A stretch of 64,000 nucleotides of DNA from Oenanthe sinensis (taxonomy: Eukaryota > Streptophyta > Magnoliopsida > Apiales > Apiaceae): positions 5,048,001 through 5,112,000 of the forward strand of contig JAPMAC010000231.1 of assembly GCA_028671895.1 (NCBI GenBank). The letters run 5' to 3'. The notes under the pieces are model-generated. The model had not been told where the DNA came from, searched no databases, and saw only the letters and a list, made by a program, of their open reading frames with translations. The position numbers were made by a program, and so were the translations under genes. Of the stretch, positions 56,784 to 64,000 are shown one piece after another; position 1 is the stretch's first letter, and the number at the start of each line of letters is the position of its first letter.

Positions 56784-57815
56784 CTAGGTTCTTTGATGTT
56801 CCCCAGTTCCCTCACCACCTACATCCTCCTCTAATCTATCTACCACAATAGTTGATTTTCTTTTCTTGGTTTTTACAACAGCAGGTTTTTGAGAACCTGT
56901 TGAGGTTGGTTTCTTAGATTTGGATTTAGAGATTGGTTGTGTGGCTTGGGTAGGAGGGTTGGGGTCATTACTACCACCCTCCATAGTCACAGAAGACAAA
57001 GAAGAGTTAGGTTGAGAAGTGTTTAAAGTAGAGATAAATACCTGAACAAAAGGGGGATAGATCAATTCCACATTGCTGTGAAGATTGATCCTAACCAAGT
57101 CTTTAAAGACCCTTTTGTTTTGAGTCCAGCAATCCAAAATTTCTGTATTCCTGTCAATCTCAATATCCTTGACAAAGTGGTTAATAATAATCATAATAAA
57201 TCTTGCATAATAAATATGATTAGATCTATTTATTTTATTCCCCAATTTGGCAGATATTTCATTGAGTAACAGGCTTCCTAAATTATGATATCTATCATAT
57301 AAAATGCTATACCCTACTTGTTGCATACTTGTTGTTATTGCATCAAAATTACTAACCTTACCAGAAAAACACTTTATTAAAGCATCAAAGAAATATGACC
57401 ATTCTTTTCTTAGATTCTTTCTAACAATACTACCTAGACTAGCATCAGGAGCAAGGTAATTGATTTCCCTAAGCATGTTTCTAATATCTGTGTCAGTGGG
57501 TGCATTTTCGGTATTATTTGCAGGAATATTTAAACACTCACCCAAGACCACAGTGGTTAGAATATACCTTTGTCCTTTGCATTCAAAGGAGATTGTAGAA
57601 AAATCATCTGTTACTTCTGCTGTTGTCCAGAATTCTTCAACTAGATTGCACACTATTTTTGGTGCTTCTGAGAGGGCCTTTGCAATTTTTGAACTCCTTA
57701 GAAATTCCATTAGGGGATGAAATTCTGTTGGGGCTTCCTCCACCATAGTGCAAGCAACGAAGTTGTTGAGCTCATAGTAGAATCCAGATTGTGAGACTTT
57801 CTTTGAAGATGCCAT
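56784..57815 (-). CDS. Env-like gene of F, conserved N-terminal domain
   Basis: 343 codons from ATG 57815. The conserved domain: SGFYYELNNFVACTMVEEAP, FHPLMEFLRSSKIAKALSEAP, GECLNIPANN, RKNLRKEWSYFFDALIKCFSGK, ITTSMQQVGYSILYDRY, YYARFIMIIINHF, WTQNKRVFKDLVRINL, then a basic Ser/Pro linker (KSKSKKPTS). Related domains are in E, D and H. The start has no signal peptide. It resembles proteins usually filed as plant transposon or Sirevirus envelope-like proteins of unknown role. The stop TAG replaces a likely CAG. Confidence 0.85.
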   Translation of the reverse strand: MASSKKVSQSGFYYELNNFVACTMVEEAPTEFHPLMEFLRSSKIAKALSEAPKIVCNLVEEFWTTAEVTDDFSTISFECKGQRYILTTVVLGECLNIPANNTENAPTDTDIRNMLREINYLAPDASLGSIVRKNLRKEWSYFFDALIKCFSGKVSNFDAITTSMQQVGYSILYDRYHNLGSLLLNEISAKLGNKINRSNHIYYARFIMIIINHFVKDIEIDRNTEILDCWTQNKRVFKDLVRINLHSNVELIYPPFVQVFISTLNTSQPNSSLSSVTMEGGSNDPNPPTQATQPISKSKSKKPTSTGSQKPAVVKTKKRKSTIVVDRLEEDVGGEGTGEHQRT

Positions 57816-58496
57816 TATCGAGTTTGAAGATTTATAATAGAATTAACTGGCAAACTTGTTAGTAATTATAACAGAAACAATAATTAGACAGTAGCAGTTT
57901 AGGGTTCTTAGCAAGAGATAGATACAGAGTAAGTTCAAAGATTGATAAAGAGAAAGAGATAGAGAAGTCGTTAGTAAAAATTGCAAGTAAGAATTAAAAG
58001 ATGTTTTAATCTCACTATTTATATTTACTGATTTCTCAATCAATTACTTACTCAAAATAGAACAAAATTGACCGTTGGAAGAGTATTTAAGAGTAAAAGT
58101 TACCAATTTTGGCAATCGACTGATATACATACAAGAGTGTATGTATTAATCAATTGATAAAATAAGTAATCAACGGCTAGAGTTTGTACAGATCGATTGA
58201 TGACTTGGACTATTAAAATTCCAGGTCATCGATTGATAAATTGCTTATCCATCGACAGGTACAATTATCCATCGATAGACAAATATATCATTGATTGATA
58301 TATCTATCTGTCGATAGTTACCCCTATCCATCGATAAACAAATATATCATCAATTGATATATTTATCTGTCGACAGCTCCAATAATATCCATTGATATGT
58401 AAAATATTTATCAGTTGATTATTGAGGAATCAATAAATCAACATAATCAATGGCTACAATCAATATAATTACATAACTTGTCAGACATTTAAAGGG
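57816..58496 (-). repeat. Pol-env spacer of F with ATCGATTGAT array
   Basis: Noncoding leader of the env-like gene (57816-58080), then about fifteen words of ATCGATTGAT, ATCCATCGAT, ATCAATTGAT type from 58105 to 58450. Same position as the E spacer 51145-51520. Confidence 0.85.
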
Positions 58497-58844
58497 TTAA
58501 ATATAATTAAGCATTCCTAAATCACAGATCAATCTATTGAAGGTAGATTCATCTAATAGTTTGGTAAAAATGTCTGCAAGTTGTCTTTCACTAGGGACAA
58601 AATGTAATTCAACTGTACCATTCATTACATGTTCCCTAATGAAGTGATACCTTACATCAATGTGCTTGGTTCTGGAATGTTGCACAGGATTTTCTGTTAT
58701 AGCAATGACACTTGTATTATCACAGAAAATAGGAATCTTGTTCAAGTTGAACCCATAGTCAAGTAGTTGATTCCTCATCCATAAAATTTGTGCACAGCAA
58801 CTTCCAGCTGCAATGTATTCAGCCTCTGCAGTAGATGTAGACAC
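58497..58844 (-). CDS. RNase H of F, C-terminal part
   Basis: 115 codons: STSTAEAEYIAAGSCCAQILWM, NKIPIFCDNTSVIAI, HSRTKHIDVRYHFIRE, LADIFTKLLDES, ending LICDLGMLNYI. Separated from the upstream RT frame by a one-base change in a T-run and a TAG (for CAG) near 58850. Confidence 0.88.
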   Translation of the reverse strand: MSTSTAEAEYIAAGSCCAQILWMRNQLLDYGFNLNKIPIFCDNTSVIAITENPVQHSRTKHIDVRYHFIREHVMNGTVELHFVPSERQLADIFTKLLDESTFNRLICDLGMLNYI

Positions 58845-59701
58845 TGAATTCTACTTCTTGCTAAAAACCATGAAACAAGCTTATTTCCTAGAAATTGACA
58901 GGAGCCTGTTGTGCTTTTTCTGTCAATTCTGCAACCTGCATAATCTGCATCTGAATAACCAATTAGATCAAATCCAGAATCTCTAGGATACCAAATTCCA
59001 AGATTTAGAGTTCCTTTGAGATATCTGAATATTCTTTTTATTGCAATCAAATGAGATTCTCTAGGATCAGCTTGAAACCTAGCACACAGACATGTAGCAA
59101 ACATTATGTCTGGCCTACTTACAGTTAAATAAAGTAATGAGCCAACCATACCTCTATAACTTGAAATGTCCACTATAGCTTCCTTAGTGTTCAATTCAAG
59201 TTTAGTTGCAGTGGCCATGGGAGTTTTAGCAGAAGAACATTCACTTAAATCAAATTTCTTTAATAAATCAGAAATATATTTGGTTTGATTTATGAAAATA
59301 CCATTTTTGACTTGCTTGACTTGCAAACCAAGAAAATAGGTAAGTTCTCCCATTAAGCTCATTTCATATTTACTCTGCATCAACTTAGCAAACTTTTGAC
59401 AAAATTTTTCATTGGTTGAGCCAAAGATAATGTCATCTACATAGATTTGAACAAGAATCATAGAGCCATTTACATTTCTATGAAAGAGAGTTTTATCAAC
59501 AGTACCTCTTGTGAAGTGATTCTCAATCAAGAATTTAGATAATGTGTCATACCAGGCTCTAGGTGCTTGCTTCAATCCATAAAGTGCCTTGAGAAGATAG
59601 TATACAAATCCAGGATGAACAGGATCAATAAAACCAGGAGGTTGTTCTACATATACTTCTTCTTCTAGTTCTCCATTGAGAAAAGCACTTTTCACATCCA
59701 T
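58775..59701 (-). CDS. Reverse transcriptase of F with RNase H start
   Basis: 308 codons: MDVKSAFLNGELEEEVYVEQPPGF (first Asp), ALYGLKQAPRAWYDTL, IYVDDIIFGSTNEKF (catalytic YVDD), YFLGLQVKQVKNGIFINQTKY, GSLLYLTVSRPDIMFATCLCARF, YSDADYAGCRIDRKSTTGSCQF. Domain content complete. The last 30 codons are frameshifted. The in-frame TAG at 59702-59704 just upstream (VY-stop-MDV) stands for CAG. Confidence 0.92.
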   Translation of the reverse strand: MDVKSAFLNGELEEEVYVEQPPGFIDPVHPGFVYYLLKALYGLKQAPRAWYDTLSKFLIENHFTRGTVDKTLFHRNVNGSMILVQIYVDDIIFGSTNEKFCQKFAKLMQSKYEMSLMGELTYFLGLQVKQVKNGIFINQTKYISDLLKKFDLSECSSAKTPMATATKLELNTKEAIVDISSYRGMVGSLLYLTVSRPDIMFATCLCARFQADPRESHLIAIKRIFRYLKGTLNLGIWYPRDSGFDLIGYSDADYAGCRIDRKSTTGSCQFLGNKLVSWFLARSRIQCLHLLQRLNTLQLEVAVHKFYG

Positions 59702-59806
59702 CTAATACACCTTGAAATTTGCATGAGCAGCATATGCTAAGAAGATTCTGATTGCTTCCAACCTTGCAACTGGTGCAAAGGTTTCATCAAAATCTATGCC
59801 TTCTTC

Positions 59807-60754
59807 TTATGAATAGCCCTTTGTCACTAATCTTGCTTTATTTCTTGTCACTGTACCAGATTCATCCATTTTGTTTCTGAACACCCATTTTGTACCAATG
59901 ATAGACTTATTCTTTGGTTTGGGCACCAGCTTCCATACCTTGTTTCTTTCAAATTGATTCAACTCTTCTTGCATAGCAATTATCCAATCAGGATCATTCA
60001 AGGCTTCTTCAATCCTTTTTGGTTCTTCTTGAGACAGGAAGCTACTATACAAGCATTCATTTTGAGTTGAACTTTTAGTTTTGACACCATCATTTGCATC
60101 TCCAATTATTAATTCAAAGGAATGGCTTTTTGTCCATTTCCTTTGTGATGGTAAATTTGTCCTTGAAGATGATGCTTCATGATCATTGGAAGTGTTATGA
60201 TCATTGTGATGTGATTGACTATTTGAAAACCCTCCCCCTGAGATGGACACTCTACTTGAAGATTGTTGAGCAGAGTTGATATCCATCGAATGATTATCAA
60301 TTGATGTATTATCAGTTGATTGATGATTGTCAACTGATAAGTTATCTGTTGATGCATTGACATCAATTGATGGGAGGATTCTAGGTACTTGAACTCTTGT
60401 GTTTTCCACATCAACATCACTATCTTCAATATTACTTGTGGATTCATTTTCAAAATGCAATAGATCATGAAATCCTTCATCAAACAACCCTTGAATTTTC
60501 TTGTCATCAAAGACTACATGCATAGATTCCATAACAATGTGTAATCTAAGATTGTAGACTCTGTATGCTTTGGTTGTTATTCCATATCCAACAAATATAG
60601 CTTCATCAGCTTTGGCTTCAAATTTTCCTAGATTTTCACCTTGATTTCTCAGTACAAAGCATTTGCAGCCAAAGACATGAAGAAAGTTAACTGTTGGCTT
60701 CTTGTCTTTCTTCATCAATTGATATGGTGTTTTGCCTTGAAATTTATTGACCAT
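59807..60754 (-). CDS. Integrase tail, linker and RT start of F
   Basis: 315 codons: VNKFQGKTPYQLMKK, FLHVFGCKCFVLRN, DEAIFVGYGITTKAYRVYN, linker with SIDVNASTDNLSVDN and QSTDNTSIDN, KWTKSHSFELIIGDA, then RT start EELNQFERNKVWKLVPKPKN, GTKWVFRNKMDES, ARLVTKGYS. Ends at TAA 59807-59809, where relatives have CAA. Confidence 0.9.
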   Translation of the reverse strand: MVNKFQGKTPYQLMKKDKKPTVNFLHVFGCKCFVLRNQGENLGKFEAKADEAIFVGYGITTKAYRVYNLRLHIVMESMHVVFDDKKIQGLFDEGFHDLLHFENESTSNIEDSDVDVENTRVQVPRILPSIDVNASTDNLSVDNHQSTDNTSIDNHSMDINSAQQSSSRVSISGGGFSNSQSHHNDHNTSNDHEASSSRTNLPSQRKWTKSHSFELIIGDANDGVKTKSSTQNECLYSSFLSQEEPKRIEEALNDPDWIIAMQEELNQFERNKVWKLVPKPKNKSIIGTKWVFRNKMDESGTVTRNKARLVTKGYS

Positions 60755-60873
60755 GGAAATATTTTGAATGTAACAAGCAGTATTAATTGCTTCTGCCCAG
60801 AATTATGTAGGTAGTTTTGCTTCTTCTAACATAGTTCTAGCAGCTTCAATTAAGGTCCTATTTTTCCTTTCAA

Positions 60874-61794
60874 CTACTCCATTTTGCTGTGGAGTTCTTG
60901 GAGCAGAGAAATGATGAGTGATATCTTTTCTTCACAGAATTCTCTCATGGTTGAATTCTTGAATTCAGTACCATTATCACTTCTAAATTTCTTGACCTTC
61001 CATTCAGTGATATTGTCAACATTCTTCACATGATTGATAATCAATTTGCTTGCTTCATCCTTAGAATGTAAGAAATATACCCATGAAAATTTTGTGAAGT
61101 CATCCACAATTACTAAGGAATATTTCTTTTTGGCAATTGACATGATGTTGACTGGTCCAAATAAATCCATGTGCAATAATTCTAGAGGTTTATCAATTGA
61201 TGATTCAGACTTTGACTTGAATGATGCTTTTCTTTGTTTTCCCTTTTGACAGGCATCACATAGTCCATCCTTGGTGAATTCCATCTGTGGAATGCCTCTA
61301 ACCAGATTCTTTCTAACCAATAAATTCATGGCTTTGAAATTCAAATGGGCTAGTTTCTTGTGCCAAATCCAACTTTCATCTGTATTGGCTTTGCTAAGTA
61401 GATAAGTCATTGAATTTGCCTTTACAGAGAGAAAATCAGCCACATAGACATTTCCTTTTCTTTCTCCCGTTAAGAGAATTTCACCAGATTCTTTGTTGGC
61501 TATGATGCATGATTCAGTTGTAAACCACACACCATTACCATTATCACACAGTTGACTTATACTGAGCAGATTGTGCTTCAATCCATCAACCAGTGCTACA
61601 GATTCAATGATAACATTTTCTTTTGCAATTGAGCCATATCCCAGAGTAAAACCTTTGCTGTTATCTCCAAAAGTAATACCTGGGCCAGCCTTTTCCACAA
61701 ACTTTGTGAGCAGGGACAAATCTCCAGTCATGTGCCTTGAACATCCACTATCCAAATACCAGAGATTTTTCTTCCTGTTTCCCTGCACACACAT
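60874..61794 (-). CDS. Protease and integrase core of F
   Basis: 306 codons: protease site LDSGCSRHM at residues about 14-22, VIIESVALVDGLKHNLLSISQ; integrase finger WHKKLAHLNF with GLCDACQKGKQRKASF; HMDLFGPVNIMS (first Asp), VIVDDFTKFSWVYF, FRSDNGTEFKN (second Asp). A frameshift near 60925-60932 separates the catalytic Glu (ERKNRTLIEA, read in another frame). Overlap order: the pol ATG at 61794 lies 8 bp after the gag stop, in the +1 frame. Confidence 0.92.
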   Translation of the reverse strand: MCVQGNRKKNLWYLDSGCSRHMTGDLSLLTKFVEKAGPGITFGDNSKGFTLGYGSIAKENVIIESVALVDGLKHNLLSISQLCDNGNGVWFTTESCIIANKESGEILLTGERKGNVYVADFLSVKANSMTYLLSKANTDESWIWHKKLAHLNFKAMNLLVRKNLVRGIPQMEFTKDGLCDACQKGKQRKASFKSKSESSIDKPLELLHMDLFGPVNIMSIAKKKYSLVIVDDFTKFSWVYFLHSKDEASKLIINHVKNVDNITEWKVKKFRSDNGTEFKNSTMREFCEEKISLIISLLQELHSKME

Positions 61795-61801
61795 AAAACA
61801 A

Positions 61802-64000
61802 TCAAGTTGCTTTTGGTACCCAAGTTGCCTTGGGTCCTCTTTTATTAGTTGCAGCCTGAGTCCCTGTTGTCAACTTAGGTTCCTTTTGTTTTGGTGGGTT
61901 TAAATCCACTTTAACTTTGGGAGTTGACTTTTGGGGCTTTGACACCTTAGAACTCATGGCAAAATTTCCATGGATTTCATCATTTACATTAGGCATGTTC
62001 CATGGCATACCAGGCATGTTCATATTAGGATATGCAAAGAAGGGATTATACATGTATGGAACTTGTGCATAAGGCATATGAACATTAGGTGCAACCAAAT
62101 TAGAAGACATGGCATTCATGAGCATAGGATTGGTAAACATGGCATTTGCAGTCATGGCATGTATATTTAAATCATTTGCAGATATAGACTTCTTTTCATT
62201 CTTGCATTGCATGGACATATGATTTACACTACCATATTTAGCACATACCTTTCTAGGGGCATACATATCAGGAGTGTAGTTGTTGTGCTTATTTATGCCT
62301 ACTTTACCATTCCTATTCTTTTTCTTTTTCTCAGACTTAGGTTGAGTAATTTCCACAGGTGCTATCTTTTCTAATTTTTCTTTTAGTTGTTTCTTGGATA
62401 AGCTACCTATGTTGATTTTCTCAGTCTCAGCCTCAACTTGATTTTTGGTTTCCTTAACAAACTTAATATGAGTGCTAAATTTGTTCTTTTTATTAGCCAT
62501 TGATGATTTACTTGTCGATGGATGCTTATCGATTGATTCAGCATCAATCGATTGATAATCCTTATCAGTTGATGAAGGATTAGCAGTCGATTGATCTTTA
62601 TCCATTGAAGTATCAGCCAATGACTTGCCTATTGATTTGGAGAGTTCTCCTAGAGTATCTACACCCTGAACATCAATAATTTGTTTGGCAGTTTTAACAG
62701 ACCTATTCCATTTGCTAATGGTTTCAATTTCTTCAGCCAATTGTTCTTTCAACAATTCTTCTCTTTTCAAACTGTTTACTAGTTCATTCCTAGCATCCTT
62801 TCTTTCCTGCTTAAATCTTTCTAAACAAACAAGTTCATTTTCAAGAAAAATATTCCTCTCAGTTAAGGCATCAATGGTGTTCTTTAACTTGAGATTTTCT
62901 TTGTTTAGAGATTTTAGAGTGACATGCAAATTGTACAGTTCATTAGACATTTCATTAATAGTACTATTGCATTCCTCAGATGTAAGCTCGGAAAAGTTAG
63001 TAGCTAGTACCTGATTAGATGCTGAACTAGCTTCTTCATCTTCATGGTTGGCCATTAATGCAAGATTGACATATTCTTCAGAATCACTATCCTCAGCAGC
63101 CCAGTCCTTCTCCTCAGTTACAAAAGCCTTTTCTTTCTGTTTTAAAAGGTCAAAGTATTTCTTCTTATAATCAATACCCTCATATGACTTTGCCTTTTCT
63201 TGTTTTGGCTTCCTGCACTCACTTGAGAAATGACCAGCCAATCCACAGTTAAAGCATTTGAATTTAGATCTATCAACCAGATTTTTATTTTGAATGTTGT
63301 TTTTAAATTGGGATCCAGGCCTTTGAGCATATGGATTCTTCTTGAATTTTAGCTTTGAAAATTTCCTTGTCAGAAATGAAAGGTGCTCATCAATCTCATC
63401 CAAATCATCCTGAGAGCATGTTTCATCTTCTTCACACTTGCTCTTTCCTTTTCTCTTGAATGATTCTTCAACAGCATCACCAGCCATCATGACAGACTCT
63501 TCTTCATAGCCATTTTCTTTCTTCTCTTCATTTCCCTTGACTACCAAAGCCACAGTTTTCTCTTTTCTTTGATTTTTCTCAATCTCTTCATCTTGTTGGA
63601 TTTCCAACTCATATGTCTTGAGAATACCATAAAGTTTCTCTAGTGTAAAATCCTTGAAGTCCTGAGATTGTCTAATGGAAACAGTCATTGGTTTCCATTC
63701 TTTTGGAAGAGATCTAAGAAATTTTAAATTTGTATCCTCAGTTGCATAAACCCTACCATATAGCTTCAGTCCATTTAACAACTTTTGGAATCTGCTATAG
63801 GTATCATTGATGGCTTCACCACTCTTAAAATGAAATGATTCATATTTTTGAATTAAGAGTTGCATCTTATTTTTCCTAACTTGTTCAGTTCCTTCACACA
63901 GAGTTTGAAGAGTGTCCCATACTTCTTTTGATGAAGTACAGTTTATCACATTATCAAACATATCTTTATCTAGACCATTAAACAAAATGTTCATGGTCTT
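61802..64000 (-). CDS. Gag of F (N-terminus outside the window)
   Basis: Open from the window edge to TGA 61802-61804, at least 730 codons. UBN2-type gag domain (EVWDTLQTLCEG to YGILKTYELEI, residues 24-131 counted from 63994), CCHC knuckle CFNCGLAGHFSSEC at 247-260, coiled coil about 345-430, SID/STDN linker near 470-500, a second knuckle CAKYGSVNHMSMQC with Tyr for the second Cys, Met/Asn-rich tail, end GPKATWVPKAT. The long open frame suggests recent activity. The true start is beyond 64000. Confidence 0.92.
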   Translation of the reverse strand, partial: KTMNILFNGLDKDMFDNVINCTSSKEVWDTLQTLCEGTEQVRKNKMQLLIQKYESFHFKSGEAINDTYSRFQKLLNGLKLYGRVYATEDTNLKFLRSLPKEWKPMTVSIRQSQDFKDFTLEKLYGILKTYELEIQQDEEIEKNQRKEKTVALVVKGNEEKKENGYEEESVMMAGDAVEESFKRKGKSKCEEDETCSQDDLDEIDEHLSFLTRKFSKLKFKKNPYAQRPGSQFKNNIQNKNLVDRSKFKCFNCGLAGHFSSECRKPKQEKAKSYEGIDYKKKYFDLLKQKEKAFVTEEKDWAAEDSDSEEYVNLALMANHEDEEASSASNQVLATNFSELTSEECNSTINEMSNELYNLHVTLKSLNKENLKLKNTIDALTERNIFLENELVCLERFKQERKDARNELVNSLKREELLKEQLAEEIETISKWNRSVKTAKQIIDVQGVDTLGELSKSIGKSLADTSMDKDQSTANPSSTDKDYQSIDAESIDKHPSTSKSSMANKKNKFSTHIKFVKETKNQVEAETEKINIGSLSKKQLKEKLEKIAPVEITQPKSEKKKKNRNGKVGINKHNNYTPDMYAPRKVCAKYGSVNHMSMQCKNEKKSISANDLNIHAMTANAMFTNPMLMNAMSSNLVAPNVHMPYAQVPYMYNPFFAYPNMNMPGMPWNMPNVNDEIHGNFAMSSKVSKPQKSTPKVKVDLNPPKQKEPKLTTGTQAATNKRGPKATWVPKAT

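Larger units (their letters stand above)
52509..64000 (-). mobile_element. Sirevirus F, - strand, runs off the window
   Basis: 3' LTR 53604-52509, PPT, long env-like frame, spacer, RNase H, RT, integrase, protease, gag, all on the - strand; gag start and 5' LTR lie beyond 64000. It sits inside the env-like gene of E and so inserted after E. It is the best-preserved element here. Confidence 0.92.

Overview
This is an AT-rich stretch of plant nuclear DNA, most likely from a flowering plant with a large, repeat-rich genome; the species cannot be told from the sequence. I found no host gene, tRNA, rRNA or bacterial-type feature. Nearly every base belongs to LTR retrotransposons stacked inside one another. 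Two Ty1/copia groups dominate: a Tork-like family with 1.5-kb LTRs (copies A1-A4) and several Sirevirus (SIRE/Maximus-like) families, recognised by gag-pol plus a long extra 'env-like' gene between RNase H and the 3' LTR, repeated polypurine tracts and a C-rich motif near the LTR end. One gypsy-type solo LTR is also present.

Layout, left to right. 1-3656: 3' part of A1 (broken integrase, RT, RNase H, 3' LTR). 3657-8381: Sirevirus B remnant (spacer, env-like tail, repeated PPTs, 3' LTR). 8382-9261: integrase fragment of a Sirevirus, perhaps part of element H. 9262-20926: Tork-like cluster made of a partial LTR (A4), a + strand copy (A2, carrying a 2.28-kb solo LTR with a perfect GAATC duplication) and a - strand copy (A3), so that A2 and A3 form a large inverted repeat. 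20927-21809 and 35655-38216: the env-like gene of + strand Sirevirus H, split by Sirevirus D. 21810-35654: complete but decayed - strand Sirevirus D, with 534/536-bp LTRs and a perfect CTATT duplication. 38217-39514: LTR of H. 39515-44264: a related Sirevirus remnant (C2) ending in a cut LTR. 44265-52508: + strand Sirevirus E, inserted in the C2 LTR. 52509-64000: - strand Sirevirus F, inserted in the env-like gene of E and running off the window; it is the youngest-looking element.

How the parts work together. In an intact Sirevirus the LTR drives one transcript: gag (UBN2 domain plus zinc knuckles) forms the particle, pol (protease, integrase, reverse transcriptase, RNase H) copies and integrates it, tRNA-iMet primes at the PBS, and the PPT primes the second strand. 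The env-like product has no known function. None of the copies here looks able to act alone within this window. F comes closest: its visible gag is open, and its 4-kb env-like frame is broken only by two stop codons.

Most unusual signal: each Sirevirus family carries its own short repeated motif in the U3 part of its LTR. In families D and E/F the same motif also recurs inside the element at matching places (gag linker, integrase-RT linker, pol-env spacer, env-like linker), and it is read in more than one frame. This suggests that the DNA word, not the peptide, is what is maintained. All boundaries, alignments and counts were made by eye.
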